Assembly (NCBI RefSeq): GCF_008933165.1
Contig: NZ_WBVQ01000002.1
Coordinates: 395,569-459,568 of the forward strand
Direction of reading: 5' to 3'
From: Phaeocystidibacter marisrubri
GTDB lineage: Bacteria > Bacteroidota > Bacteroidia > Flavobacteriales > Schleiferiaceae
DNA: 64,000 nucleotides
Positions 52,411 to 61,639 of this stretch are shown here, piece after piece (position 1 is the stretch's first letter; the number at the start of each line of letters is the position of its first letter). A model generated the notes under the pieces. The model had not been told where the DNA came from, made no database searches, and saw only the letters and a list, made by a program, of their open reading frames with translations. Both the position numbers and the translations under genes were made by a program.

Positions 52411-52418
52411 TATTTTCG
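52411..52418 (+). promoter_or_regulatory. possible -7 element 4 bases before the outer membrane protein start
   Basis: TATTTTCG (one mismatch to TAnnTTTG) ends 4 bases before the ATG at 52423, another case of a near-leaderless arrangement. Confidence 0.4.
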
Positions 52419-52422
52419 CAAC

Positions 52423-53175
52423 ATGCGTAAGGTACTCCTGATTATAGCCATTGCTCTGTCTGCCACCAGTTTTGGTCAGCTCAACATTCAAGATTCAGCC
52501 ACACAGGGAATTCTAGTGAATATCAATGTAGGTTACTTCCTGAAAGGGGGCGACTTTGCGGAGGTTTTCAACCCTAATTTTTCCGGTGGATTAGATCTAC
52601 AATACAAGACTCGATCGAACTGGATTTTCTCCATTGGTGCGCGGTATCACTTTGCAGATGGCCTGAAGGATCCAACGGCAATTTTTGGTGGCTTGGTGAC
52701 TCGACAAGGAGAAATATTGGGATTAAATGGAGAATACGCTCCTGTTACTTTTCGCGAACGAGGATGGGATATGGGGTTTGATGTAGGTAAAATATTTACC
52801 AGTCTAGGTCACAATGCCAACAGTGGACCACTATTTACCCTAGGCGTAGGTTACAACAACTATTACATCGACATCCGAAATCAACTGAACAATACCCCAC
52901 AGATACAAGGTGAGTATTTGAAGGGGTACGACCGTTTTTCACAGGGGTTGATGACGAAACAGTTCTTGGGGTATTTCTTTTCGGGAAGCCGTAAGCGCCT
53001 TAATTTCACAGCGGGATTTGAGTTCATGCAAGGTTTTAACACCAGTCTTAGAGAATTCAATTACGACACCCGCTCCTACGAAACGGAGCGCAAGCTCGAT
53101 CTTTACTACGGCATTCGAATCAGCTGGTTCCTACCGTTCTACGACGAAAATGCTCAGAAGTATTACTATTACTAA
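52423..53175 (+). CDS. outer membrane beta-barrel-like protein
   Basis: A 250-residue protein with signal peptide (MRKVLLIIAIALSATSFG, cleavage before QLN). The mature part shows alternating strands ('GILVNINVGYFLKGGDF', 'NWIFSIGARYHFADG', 'LFTLGVGYNNYYIDI') and the final segment 'LDLYYGIRISWFLPFYD' is barrel-like. No enzymatic domain is seen. It is joined to waaA with no gap (stop 53175, ATG 53176), suggesting a role in LPS or outer membrane maintenance (inference). Confidence 0.75.
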   Translation: MRKVLLIIAIALSATSFGQLNIQDSATQGILVNINVGYFLKGGDFAEVFNPNFSGGLDLQYKTRSNWIFSIGARYHFADGLKDPTAIFGGLVTRQGEILGLNGEYAPVTFRERGWDMGFDVGKIFTSLGHNANSGPLFTLGVGYNNYYIDIRNQLNNTPQIQGEYLKGYDRFSQGLMTKQFLGYFFSGSRKRLNFTAGFEFMQGFNTSLREFNYDTRSYETERKLDLYYGIRISWFLPFYDENAQKYYYY

Positions 53176-54414
53176 ATGACCATCTTCTATTCCATAGGTT
53201 ACACGGCCTATAAGTGGGCTGTGCAACTTGCTTCCATTGTCAATCCAAAAGCGAAAAAGTGGGTAGAAGGTCGATCGCACATCTTCTCAGATTTGGAAGG
53301 AATTTCTACATCTGACAAGATTATTTGGATCCACGCGGCCAGCATGGGAGAGTATGAAATGGCTCGTCCGGTTATGGAAAGGTTGAAAGTGGAAGCACCA
53401 GATCACAAAATATTGGTGAGTTTCTTTTCACCTAGTGGTTATGAATCGCGCAAAGCAGATCCAGCACATGATTACGCGTGCTACCTGCCACACGACTACC
53501 GCCGAAATGCCGCGGAATTCATCCAGTACGTCCAACCGGTCTTGGCCGTTTTTGTGAAGTACGAGTTTTGGCCTAACATCCTTACGGCTTGCTTTGAAAA
53601 CGACATCCCTGTCAACTTGATTTCGGCGACCTTCCGAAAAGACCACTTCATTTTCTCCGCATTTGGAAAGCCTATTCAGAAGCTACTTAAGAAGTTCACT
53701 GTCATTTCCGTTCAAGACGAAACATCGGAATCTCTTTTGTTAGAAAAGGGTTTTGCGAATGTGACACGAACGGGAGATGGAAGATTCGACAATGTTTTAA
53801 AGCTTGCTGAAATAGAATACAATCGACCAGAACTGGAAGCGTTCATTGACTATCGACAAAGTCTGATTGCAGGAAGCTGCTGGCGCGAGGACGAAGATGC
53901 TGTTCTTCCTCAAATCATGGCACATACTTCACTGGCCGTCATCTTAGTTCCACACGATGTTTCAGAATCCAATATTGCGCGATTGATGAAGCGACTGCCA
54001 GCTCCGGCCTATCGGTGGTCGCAGCGAAGCCAAATTGAGAACCCTGGAGAGTATCGAGTACTTGTAGTGGATACCATTGGCGAACTTCGCGCCATGTATT
54101 CACATGCATCTATAGCATTTGTTGGCGGTGGATACAAAACGGGGCTTCACAACATTCTAGAACCGGCCAGTTATTCGGTTCCTGTTTTCTTCGGGCCTGT
54201 ACACTATAAATTTTGGGAAGCTCAAGCAATGATAGACGCAGGTGGAGCTCAAGAGATAGAGAACCCCAAGACGTTCACGAAAGCATTGAATACGTTGGTC
54301 ATGTATCCTCAGAAGGCTACCGAAATGGGAGCACGCGCTAGAAATTTCGTAGAAAAGCACGCTGGTGCAGGAAGAGCCATTACTGAACTCCTCCTACCTC
54401 AATTGCGTTCATAG
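53176..54414 (+). CDS. waaA: Kdo transferase (lipid IVA Kdo transferase)
   Basis: A 412-residue GT30 glycosyltransferase adding 3-deoxy-D-manno-octulosonate from CMP-Kdo to lipid IVA. An N-terminal membrane-anchor region is followed by 'IWIHAASMGEYEMARPVMERL', with the catalytic Glu, 'KYEFWPN' and 'ISATFR', all GT30 hallmarks. The second Rossmann domain has 'FVGGGYKTGLHNILEPASYSVPVFFGPVHYKFWEA'. It abuts convergent oligopeptidase B with zero intergenic bases. Confidence 0.95.
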   Translation: MTIFYSIGYTAYKWAVQLASIVNPKAKKWVEGRSHIFSDLEGISTSDKIIWIHAASMGEYEMARPVMERLKVEAPDHKILVSFFSPSGYESRKADPAHDYACYLPHDYRRNAAEFIQYVQPVLAVFVKYEFWPNILTACFENDIPVNLISATFRKDHFIFSAFGKPIQKLLKKFTVISVQDETSESLLLEKGFANVTRTGDGRFDNVLKLAEIEYNRPELEAFIDYRQSLIAGSCWREDEDAVLPQIMAHTSLAVILVPHDVSESNIARLMKRLPAPAYRWSQRSQIENPGEYRVLVVDTIGELRAMYSHASIAFVGGGYKTGLHNILEPASYSVPVFFGPVHYKFWEAQAMIDAGGAQEIENPKTFTKALNTLVMYPQKATEMGARARNFVEKHAGAGRAITELLLPQLRS

Positions 54415-56535
54415 TTATTTCGAAATACCCTCTAAATCTAGGAAGAAGGCATATTCCATCGCCACTTCTTTATAGGCTTCAAATCGGCCTGATGCACCAC
54501 CGTGTCCCGTATCCATATTGCAATACATCAGCAGAGGTCTATCGCGATTGGTGCGTTTCTCTCTCAACTTGGCAATCCATTTAGCAGGCTCCCAATATTG
54601 CACCTGACTATCGTGAAGTCCGGTAGTAATCAACAGCGCTGGGTAGTCTTTGGTCTCCACGTTATCGTAAGGAGAATACGACAACATGTAGTCATAGTAT
54701 TCCTTCTCATTTGGATTGCCCCATTCATCGTATTCGCCCGTGGTAAGAGGAATGCTCTCGTCCAACATGGTCGTCATCACATCCACAAAAGGAACGGCAG
54801 CAATCACTCCGTTGAATAAACTCGGACGCATATTGATTACGGCCCCCATCAGCAGACCTCCAGCACTACCGCCCATGGCATAAAGATGGCCTTTGGAAGT
54901 CATTCCCGACTCAATCAAGAAATCGCCGCAGGCAATGAAATCTGTAAAAGTGTTGCGCTTATTGAGCAACTTGCCGTCTTCATACCAAGGTCTACCTAAG
55001 TATTCACCACCACGAACGTGGGCGATGGCGTAGATAAAACCTCTATCTAATAAAGAAAGACGAGTAGATGAGAAAGACGGATCAATAGTATGTCCGTACG
55101 AACCATATCCATACAACAGCAGTGGATTCCCGCCTTCGCGTTTCATATCAACTCGATACACGAGAGAAATAGGAACCTTGGTCCCATCATCCGCAGTCGC
55201 CCAAACTCGCTCAGACTTGTATTGAGACTTGTCATATCCACCAACTACTTCTTGCTCCTTCAACACCACTTTATCACGTGAGGTCATGTTGTATTCAATC
55301 ACAGAAGCTGGTGTCGTCATAGACGAATAGCCGTATCGAAGTAGTTCGGTATCATATTGTGGATTGTTCCCTACATAGGCCGTGTACGTCTCTTCATCAA
55401 ATTCGATATAGTGCTCTTCACTTCCATCCCATCGTTGAATGTGAATTTGATTGAGGCCGTTTGATCTCTCGTCAACCACCAAGAAATCTCTAAAAATTTC
55501 AACGCCTTCCAAGAGAACGTCTTCACGATGAGGAATAACATCCACCCAATTTTCAACGCCTGGAGCATCAATAGGTGTCTTCATCAATTTGAAGTTTGTC
55601 GCCCCATTGTGATTGGTTCGGATGTACCAGTAATCCTCAAAATGTGCCACCCCATATTCAAGTCCGCGTGTTCGAGGTTGAATTACGGTAAAATCAGAAT
55701 CAGGTTGATCTGCAGGGATGAATCGATACTCCGTGGTAAGTGTACTGTGAGAGCCGATTAGGATGAATTTCTTGCTCTTCGACTTTCCTACAAACGTGAT
55801 GTACGTATCGTCTTCCTCGTAATACACCTCAACGTCCACACCGTAGTTTGTACCTAGCTCATGACGATGAACGCGGTCTTGACGTAGCGTTTCTCGGTCT
55901 TTGGTGCAATAGAAAACCGTCTTGCTGTCCTCTGCCCAGGTTGCGCTACCGGATGTATTCGGAATAACCTCTTCTAGAATCTCTCCAGTTTCGAGGTCTT
56001 TGAAGTGAATCGTATAAATTCTTCGAGAAACGGTATCCACGCCAAAGGCGATCATCTTCGAATCTGGTCGAACAGAAATACCGCTCACTTGGTAATACGA
56101 GTGATCTTTTGCGAGTTCATTCACATTCAATAGAATCTCCTCATCCGCATCCATACTTCCCTTCTTTCTACAATAAATAGGATACTGATCCCCCTTATTG
56201 AAGCGAGAGTAATAGAAATAGCCATCTAGCTCGTAGGGAACGGAAGAATCATCCTGCTTAATGCGTCCTACCATTTCATCGTACAGCGAAGATTGGAGCT
56301 CTTCCGTACCTTTCATAATGGCCTCTCGGTAGGCGTTCTCACTATTTAAATACTCAATTACTTCTTCGTCTTCACGCTGATTCAACCAGTAGTAATTGTC
56401 AATTCGAATGTCGCCGTGCTTCTCTAATTGCACAGGAACTCTCTTAGCTTGAGGCTCTTGAGGCATATTTGTAGTGTGATTTGAACAACTAAGGATGGCA
56501 AAGGTGCTAAGAACCGCGAAAATAGTACGTCTCAT
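54415..56535 (-). CDS. ptrB: oligopeptidase B-type S9A peptidase, lipoprotein
   Basis: A 706-residue S9A serine peptidase with beta-propeller and alpha/beta-hydrolase domains. The nucleophile is in GGSAGG, the Asp near 'LLITTGLHDSQV' and the His in 'DTGHGGASGR'; 'YGSYGHTIDPSF' and 'HVRGGEYLGRPWYEDGK' match oligopeptidase B, which cleaves after Lys or Arg. The ATG at 56535 begins a lipoprotein signal with Cys at residue 17, so the enzyme is probably membrane-anchored in the periplasm. The upstream open frame to 56592 overlaps the divergent SDR gene. Confidence 0.92.
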   Translation of the reverse strand: MRRTIFAVLSTFAILSCSNHTTNMPQEPQAKRVPVQLEKHGDIRIDNYYWLNQREDEEVIEYLNSENAYREAIMKGTEELQSSLYDEMVGRIKQDDSSVPYELDGYFYYSRFNKGDQYPIYCRKKGSMDADEEILLNVNELAKDHSYYQVSGISVRPDSKMIAFGVDTVSRRIYTIHFKDLETGEILEEVIPNTSGSATWAEDSKTVFYCTKDRETLRQDRVHRHELGTNYGVDVEVYYEEDDTYITFVGKSKSKKFILIGSHSTLTTEYRFIPADQPDSDFTVIQPRTRGLEYGVAHFEDYWYIRTNHNGATNFKLMKTPIDAPGVENWVDVIPHREDVLLEGVEIFRDFLVVDERSNGLNQIHIQRWDGSEEHYIEFDEETYTAYVGNNPQYDTELLRYGYSSMTTPASVIEYNMTSRDKVVLKEQEVVGGYDKSQYKSERVWATADDGTKVPISLVYRVDMKREGGNPLLLYGYGSYGHTIDPSFSSTRLSLLDRGFIYAIAHVRGGEYLGRPWYEDGKLLNKRNTFTDFIACGDFLIESGMTSKGHLYAMGGSAGGLLMGAVINMRPSLFNGVIAAVPFVDVMTTMLDESIPLTTGEYDEWGNPNEKEYYDYMLSYSPYDNVETKDYPALLITTGLHDSQVQYWEPAKWIAKLREKRTNRDRPLLMYCNMDTGHGGASGRFEAYKEVAMEYAFFLDLEGISK

Positions 56536-56584
56536 AGCAAGGATATTATTGTAATTTGAGGGCTTCATCAGATACTTTTTAAAC

Positions 56585-57466
56585 ATGTCCATTTCTCACA
56601 CCACTCCAATGCTTCCAGAAGGAAGTCTGAAAGATTCTGTCATCCTCGTTACTGGAGGAGGTAGCGGATTGGGTAAATCCATGTCCACTTACTTTTCTCA
56701 ATTAGGAGCCAAGGTAGTGATTGCCAGCAGAAAACAAGAGCGACTTGATGAGGCTGCGAAAGAGATTTCTGATCTATCTGGCAATGAAGTATTTCCAATC
56801 GCATGTGATGTGCGCAGCATTGATGATGTAGAATCGATGTTGGATAAAATTGAAGCCAAATGGGAGCTTCCACATGTAGTGGTGAACAACGCAGCGGGTA
56901 ACTTCATCAGTCCAACAGAACGCCTTTCTGCAAATGCCTTCGATGCGATTATCGACATTGTTCTAAAGGGAACCAAGAACGTAACCCTTGCCACTGGAAA
57001 GCGATGGATCTCGAAGGGACTAAAAGATCGCAACTTCTTGAACATTGTGACCACTTATGCATGGACAGGTTCGGCGTATGTCGTTCCATCGGCTATGTCG
57101 AAAGCAGGAGTACTCGCCATGACTCGCTCCCTAGCGATAGAGTGGGCGAAATACGGAATTCGCTCAAATGCTATTGCACCGGGGCCCTTCCCTACGGAAG
57201 GCGCTTGGTCTAGATTGCTTCCTGGCGACACCTCTGAAAAGTTGAATGTCATCAATCAAATACCACTCCGCAGATCTGGCGAACACCAAGAACTGAACAA
57301 CTTGGCCGCTTACATGATTAGTCCGTTTGCAGCCTACATGAATGGTGAAGTTGTAACCCTAGACGGTGGCGAATGGCTGCAAGACGCAGGTCAGTTGAAC
57401 TTCCTAGATCAAGTAACCGAAGCAGAATGGGACATGCTTGCCGCAATGACAAAACGGGCCAAGTAA
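56585..57466 (+). CDS. SDR oxidoreductase, 2,4-dienoyl-CoA reductase type
   Basis: A 293-residue short-chain dehydrogenase. NADPH-binding 'LVTGGGSGLGKSMSTYF' and 'NNAAGNF' are followed by 'YAWTGSAYVVPSAMSKAGVLAMTRSLAIEW', which matches the catalytic Tyr, Ser and Lys spacing of 2,4-dienoyl-CoA reductase (DECR) rather than the usual Yx3K. 'AIAPGPFPTEGAWSRL' is also typical. It probably reduces unsaturated fatty acyl-CoA during beta-oxidation. It is divergent from the oligopeptidase gene with about 49 bases between starts. Confidence 0.9.
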   Translation: MSISHTTPMLPEGSLKDSVILVTGGGSGLGKSMSTYFSQLGAKVVIASRKQERLDEAAKEISDLSGNEVFPIACDVRSIDDVESMLDKIEAKWELPHVVVNNAAGNFISPTERLSANAFDAIIDIVLKGTKNVTLATGKRWISKGLKDRNFLNIVTTYAWTGSAYVVPSAMSKAGVLAMTRSLAIEWAKYGIRSNAIAPGPFPTEGAWSRLLPGDTSEKLNVINQIPLRRSGEHQELNNLAAYMISPFAAYMNGEVVTLDGGEWLQDAGQLNFLDQVTEAEWDMLAAMTKRAK

Positions 57467-57485
57467 ACTCCATACCTCATACCAC

Positions 57486-57523
57486 AACGGACAATCATTC
57501 ATACGGTTGTCCGTTTTTCTTTT
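57486..57523 (+). terminator. rho-independent terminator of the SDR gene
   Basis: AACGGACAA / TTGTCCGTT with a 12-base loop followed by a T5 run and more T-rich sequence. Confidence 0.88.
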
Positions 57524-57535
57524 AAACTCAACCCG

Positions 57536-58852
57536 ATGAAACTACACGCCTGCCTCCTACCGCTCTTTGCTCTAAGTTCCTTTGTCGCTTTTGGTCAAAC
57601 CGAATACAAGGAGAAGCTCGACAGCCTTTTCGATATTCTCGAAGCAAACAACATGAGCATGAACAGCGTGTCCATTTTTGAGAATGGTTCCGAAGTGTAC
57701 GCTCGATCTATCGGTTTTGAAAATGTGGAAAAGGACATTCAAGCCTCTGGAGAAACGAAATACAGAATTGGTTCGATCTCTAAGACCTTTACAGCCACTA
57801 TGATTGTGAAATTGGCAGACGCGGGGGCACTTTCTCTGGGAGATAAACTGTCTGATTTCTATCCTCAAATTGAGTATGCAGAGGATATATCCATTGAGGA
57901 TCTCCTGCGTCATCAAAGTGGAATATTCAACTTCACCAATGCAGATGATTTCTCCACGTATATGTACACTGAGCAATCCAAAGAACAGCTATTAGAACGC
58001 ATTGCCAAATACGGTTCTGTTTTCAAGCCAAGAGAGAAATCGGAGTATTCAAACTCCAACTACGTACTACTCACTTTTATTCTGGAGGATGTAACGGGAG
58101 AGCGTTATTCAGAACTTCTCAAAGAAGAGATTTGCGAACCCTGCGCACTCCTTAACACCTATTTGGGAAGTGATGTGAGCGAAGTTAACCACGAAGCTTA
58201 TTCCTACTTCTACAGTGGAGAATGGACCCGAATTCCGTCGAGCGACATGTCTATTCCGCTTGGTGCAGGCGCCATCATTTCTACCCCAAAAGAACTCAAT
58301 CAATTTTACACCTGCCTCTTTAAGGGATATGTATTAGAACGCTCTTCGGTTACCCGAATGGCGACCGATGTAAATGGCTATGGAATGGGAATGTTCCCAC
58401 ATACCTATGGAAAGCATGAAGGATATGGCCATACTGGAGGTATTGATGGATTTCAATCTCATGTGGTCTATTTCCCAGAAGACCATACTAGCTTTGCCGT
58501 AACAGTAAACGGCCCAGGTTATGAAGACATCATGGAGGCTATGGTAAAGATTTACCACGGAGAGGAATTCGAGCTTCCGACTATTGCCGAATCTGTCGAA
58601 GTAGATCCTGCGTTATTAGAAGCCTATGCAGGAGCGTACAAAAGTGACAACTTCCCACTAGCCATTTCAGTGAGCTTAAAAGAAGGGGAGTTAGTTGCCC
58701 AAGCTACGGGACAAGGTGCATTCCCATTGCGCGCAGAAAGCAATACCCGCTTTGTCTTCAACGCAGCGGGTATTGTAATGACATTCAATAAAGAGGAGAA
58801 CTCCTTCACGTTAGAACAAGGAGGAGGTACCTACCTCTTCGTAAAACAATAG
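57536..58852 (+). CDS. serine hydrolase (class C beta-lactamase-like)
   Basis: A 438-residue secreted serine hydrolase of the AmpC/DD-peptidase fold. Signal peptide 1-20; catalytic SxxK in 'GSISKTFTATM' (about residue 80), YxN in 'SEYSNSNYVLL', and the third box HTGG near residue 303. A C-terminal lipocalin-like domain (about 360-438) is common in this subfamily. It is more likely an esterase or D-aminopeptidase than a beta-lactamase; no resistance context is present. Confidence 0.9.
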   Translation: MKLHACLLPLFALSSFVAFGQTEYKEKLDSLFDILEANNMSMNSVSIFENGSEVYARSIGFENVEKDIQASGETKYRIGSISKTFTATMIVKLADAGALSLGDKLSDFYPQIEYAEDISIEDLLRHQSGIFNFTNADDFSTYMYTEQSKEQLLERIAKYGSVFKPREKSEYSNSNYVLLTFILEDVTGERYSELLKEEICEPCALLNTYLGSDVSEVNHEAYSYFYSGEWTRIPSSDMSIPLGAGAIISTPKELNQFYTCLFKGYVLERSSVTRMATDVNGYGMGMFPHTYGKHEGYGHTGGIDGFQSHVVYFPEDHTSFAVTVNGPGYEDIMEAMVKIYHGEEFELPTIAESVEVDPALLEAYAGAYKSDNFPLAISVSLKEGELVAQATGQGAFPLRAESNTRFVFNAAGIVMTFNKEENSFTLEQGGGTYLFVKQ

Positions 58853-58854
58853 GC

Positions 58855-59907
58855 TTACTGAGCCATCTTCTCGGCTAAACGTTGAAGTGCAATTCTACTT
58901 GGTTCGTGTTGTGGATTGTAGGCTAACGCTTGCTGGTAATCACTACGCGCGCGAATCAAATCGCCCATTCTCTCGTATACAAATCCCCTTCCGTAATACG
59001 CACGGTGGTTTACTTGACGAGCTTGAATAGACTTATTAAAGTAATCAATGGCAACGTCGTTTACACCCAACTCTAGGTTGATATAACCCAAGTTGTAAAA
59101 GCTCTCAGCGTCAGATGGACGTAGTTGAGTGGCTTTGGTAAACGCTGCGATAGATTCGTTCCACATCTCTTGATCGAGGTAGAACATTCCCATTTTATAG
59201 TAAGTAGGCTGATGATTGGGATCGATCTCCAACATGCGCTTGTAGTACACTTCCGCAGTTGGGTCGTGCATATTGGCGAGCATTACAGCCGCATAATCGA
59301 GTGCAGCCCAATACTCAGGATCTAGTTCAATAGCCTGTTGCACATATCGTACAGCTTGGGCAGTGTCGCCTTTCAAATCGCGGATGTTGTTTCCCTTGAT
59401 GAAGTAGGCCACTGGTTCTGATGGATCGATCTCTAGCACCTTATTCACTAGGCGAAGACTTTCACGGTAGTTCTGTACGATGCTATATAGCTCGGCTAAC
59501 TTTAATCGACAGTCCACATTGTTCGGATCCACCTCAATACACTTCATCCATGCATCGCGAGATTGACGTGTTTGATTCTTGTAGAAATTCACATCTCCCC
59601 AATAGAGAAGGACACGTGGATTCAAACTGTCCAACTCCAATGCTGCTTTTACGTCAGCCTCGGCATAAGGAATGTTCTTGGAGCGAATGAACCGATCCGC
59701 TCTTTCAATCAGTGCATCTACATCAAACGGATTTTCTCGGAGGTACTCGTTCAATGAATCCGAAGGCAAATTCTGATCGGCCACAGCTGCTGCAATGGAG
59801 TCAACGTCTAGCGTCTGGTCTGATGTAGTTGTACTCGTCGAATCACCCTCGCCGCCACAAGCTACGATGGCCGGCAAAAGCAATGTGTATAATCGTGATA
59901 TCCTCAT
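58855..59907 (-). CDS. TPR lipoprotein
   Basis: A 350-residue lipoprotein (lipobox IVAC, Cys at residue 17, followed by GGEGDSTSTTTS linker) carrying seven or more TPR motifs: 'VLLYWGDVNFYKNQTRQSRDAWMKC', 'AYFIKGNNIRDLKGDTAQAVRYV', 'TYYKMGMFYLDQEMWNESIAAF', 'AYYGRGFVYERMGDLIRARSDY'. A protein-interaction scaffold in the periplasm is likely. The ATG at 59907 follows a -7 box by 5 bases. Convergent with the serine hydrolase. Confidence 0.88.
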   Translation of the reverse strand: MRISRLYTLLLPAIVACGGEGDSTSTTTSDQTLDVDSIAAAVADQNLPSDSLNEYLRENPFDVDALIERADRFIRSKNIPYAEADVKAALELDSLNPRVLLYWGDVNFYKNQTRQSRDAWMKCIEVDPNNVDCRLKLAELYSIVQNYRESLRLVNKVLEIDPSEPVAYFIKGNNIRDLKGDTAQAVRYVQQAIELDPEYWAALDYAAVMLANMHDPTAEVYYKRMLEIDPNHQPTYYKMGMFYLDQEMWNESIAAFTKATQLRPSDAESFYNLGYINLELGVNDVAIDYFNKSIQARQVNHRAYYGRGFVYERMGDLIRARSDYQQALAYNPQHEPSRIALQRLAEKMAQ

Positions 59908-59912
59908 GCTTG

Positions 59913-59920
59913 CAAAGCTA
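59913..59920 (-). promoter_or_regulatory. -7 element 5 bases before the TPR lipoprotein start
   Basis: On the minus strand TAGCTTTG, an exact TAnnTTTG match, ends 5 bases before the ATG. Confidence 0.5.
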
Positions 59921-59976
59921 ATGATAAGGTTTGAAGTGATAACGTCGGAATGAGGGAATGGGTTTGAGGTAAAAGG

Positions 59977-60007
59977 AAAAGGTCGCCCCAATGGGAACGA
60001 CCTTTAT
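59977..60007 (-). terminator. rho-independent terminator of recA
   Basis: On the minus strand AAAGGTCG / CGACCTTT with inner CCC-AAT-GGG pairing, followed by a T-rich tract; 18 bases after the recA stop. Confidence 0.85.
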
Positions 60008-60024
60008 ACTATGGAAGCGTGCAA

Positions 60025-61029
60025 TTAATTGCTAGCTTCTTTGATCTTAGCGTGAACCTTCGTTTCAATTTCTTCCGCCAACTCTGGGTTGTCTTTCAGG
60101 AGTTGTTTAACCGCATCCCTACCTTGACCTAACTTGGTAGTGTCGTAGCTAAACCAAGAACCGCTCTTTTGAACAATCTCGTGCTCAACACCTAAGTCGA
60201 TCAACTCACCCACTTTGGAAATTCCTTCACCGTACATGATATCGAATTCAGCCTGACGGAAAGGAGGAGCCACTTTGTTTTTCACCACCTTCACACGTAC
60301 GCGGTTACCCACAACGTTGTCGGAATCTTTGATTTGTGAAGAACGACGGATATCCAAACGCACAGAAGAATAGAACTTCAAAGCATTACCACCTGTTGTG
60401 GTTTCAGGGTTTCCGAACATTACACCAATCTTTTCACGCAACTGGTTGATGAAAATGCAAGTACAGTTTGTTTTCGAGATTGTACCGGTAAGCTTACGAA
60501 GGGCTTGGGACATCAATCGGGCTTGAAGACCCACTTTTGAATCTCCCATCTCTCCTTCAATCTCACTCTTTGGAGTAAGCGCTGCAACGGAGTCGATAAT
60601 TAAGATATCAATCGCACCAGAGCGAATCAAATTGTCGGCAATCTCTAGGGCTTGCTCACCGTTGTCAGGTTGAGAAATGATCAACTCTTCGGTGTTCACT
60701 CCCAATTTCTCTGCATAAGTACGGTCAAATGCATGCTCAGCATCCACAAAGGCAGCAATACCTCCGTTGCGTTGAGCTTCTGCAATGGCATGAAGAGTAA
60801 GCGTTGTTTTACCTGACGATTCAGGACCGTAGATTTCAACCACTCTACCTCGAGGATATCCACCAATACCCAATGCTATATCTAATCCCAATGAACCCGA
60901 TGGAATGACATCCACCTCTACCACAGGGGCGTCGCCCATGCGCATTACAGCACCTTTGCCGTAAGTCTTGTCCATCTTATCCATCGTCAGCTTGAGAGCT
61001 TTCAGACGGGCGTCTTTATCGTTGCTCAT
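60025..61029 (-). CDS. recA: recombinase RecA
   Basis: A 334-residue recombinase and SOS co-protease. Walker A is GPESSGKTT, '[21 protein letters not shown]' carries Walker B, and the L2 region '[24 protein letters not shown]' is present. The C-terminal acidic tail is short. An exact -7 box (TATATTTG) lies upstream on the minus strand. No SOS-like operator could be recognised. recX is distant. Confidence 0.98.
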   Translation of the reverse strand: MSNDKDARLKALKLTMDKMDKTYGKGAVMRMGDAPVVEVDVIPSGSLGLDIALGIGGYPRGRVVEIYGPESSGKTTLTLHAIAEAQRNGGIAAFVDAEHAFDRTYAEKLGVNTEELIISQPDNGEQALEIADNLIRSGAIDILIIDSVAALTPKSEIEGEMGDSKVGLQARLMSQALRKLTGTISKTNCTCIFINQLREKIGVMFGNPETTTGGNALKFYSSVRLDIRRSSQIKDSDNVVGNRVRVKVVKNKVAPPFRQAEFDIMYGEGISKVGELIDLGVEHEIVQKSGSWFSYDTTKLGQGRDAVKQLLKDNPELAEEIETKVHAKIKEASN

Positions 61030-61059
61030 GTAATTCTTTTTTCACTTGGACTTGAGGAA

Positions 61060-61067
61060 CAAATATA
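61060..61067 (-). promoter_or_regulatory. -7 promoter element of recA
   Basis: On the minus strand TATATTTG, an exact match, 30 bases before the recA ATG. Confidence 0.65.
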
Positions 61068-61118
61068 ATCCATCCAAGGCGGGCTAAGCGTTTTCAAACG
61101 ACTAAGTTATCGACAGTC

Positions 61119-61580
61119 TTAAGCGTAGAGTTCTAGAAGTTGAGCGGCAGCTTCTTTGGACTTTACTTTGTGGATCACCTGCTCGATTTTGCCGTTCTCA
61201 TCAATCACAAAAGTTTCGCGGTGAATACCGTCGTACTCCCTTCCCATAAACTTCTTCAAACCCCAAACTCCGTATGCCTTAATGACCTCTTTCTCTGTAT
61301 CTGCAATCAGCGGAAAAGGAAGATTGTACTTCTCGGCAAACTTGGCGTGTTTCTTCTCGGTATCTGCAGAAACGCCTATGATCTCAAATCCCCTTTCCTG
61401 TAATTGAGTGTACTCATCGCGAAAACTACAAGCTTCGGCGGTACAGCCTGGGGTATCATCTTTTGGATAGAAGTATAAAACCACCTTTTTGCCCTTGTAA
61501 TCGCTCAATTTGATTTCTTTGCCAGACTGATCGATTCCTGAAAAATCGGGAGCTGTATCCCCTACCTTTAGATGTGTCAT
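61119..61580 (-). CDS. bcp: thioredoxin-dependent peroxiredoxin (BCP/PrxQ)
   Basis: A 153-residue peroxiredoxin reducing hydroperoxides. The peroxidatic Cys is in '[15 protein letters not shown]', followed five residues later by the resolving Cys, as in atypical PrxQ proteins. N-terminal '[25 protein letters not shown]' is standard. The intergenic region with divergent nth is about 60 bases. Confidence 0.95.
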   Translation of the reverse strand: MTHLKVGDTAPDFSGIDQSGKEIKLSDYKGKKVVLYFYPKDDTPGCTAEACSFRDEYTQLQERGFEIIGVSADTEKKHAKFAEKYNLPFPLIADTEKEVIKAYGVWGLKKFMGREYDGIHRETFVIDENGKIEQVIHKVKSKEAAAQLLELYA

Positions 61581-61587
61581 AAGATTC

Positions 61588-61595
61588 TATTTTTG
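61588..61595 (+). promoter_or_regulatory. -7 promoter element of nth
   Basis: TATTTTTG, an exact TAnnTTTG match, 44 bases before the ATG at 61640. Confidence 0.5.
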
Positions 61596-61639
61596 ATGTC
61601 ATATTCGGAACACCTCACGAAGCTAAAAGTTTGCATGCA

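Noticed and set aside
57536-58852. Antibiotic-resistance beta-lactamase
   Set aside because: The SxxK, YxN and HTGG boxes fit the wider serine hydrolase family; there is no mobile element or resistance context.
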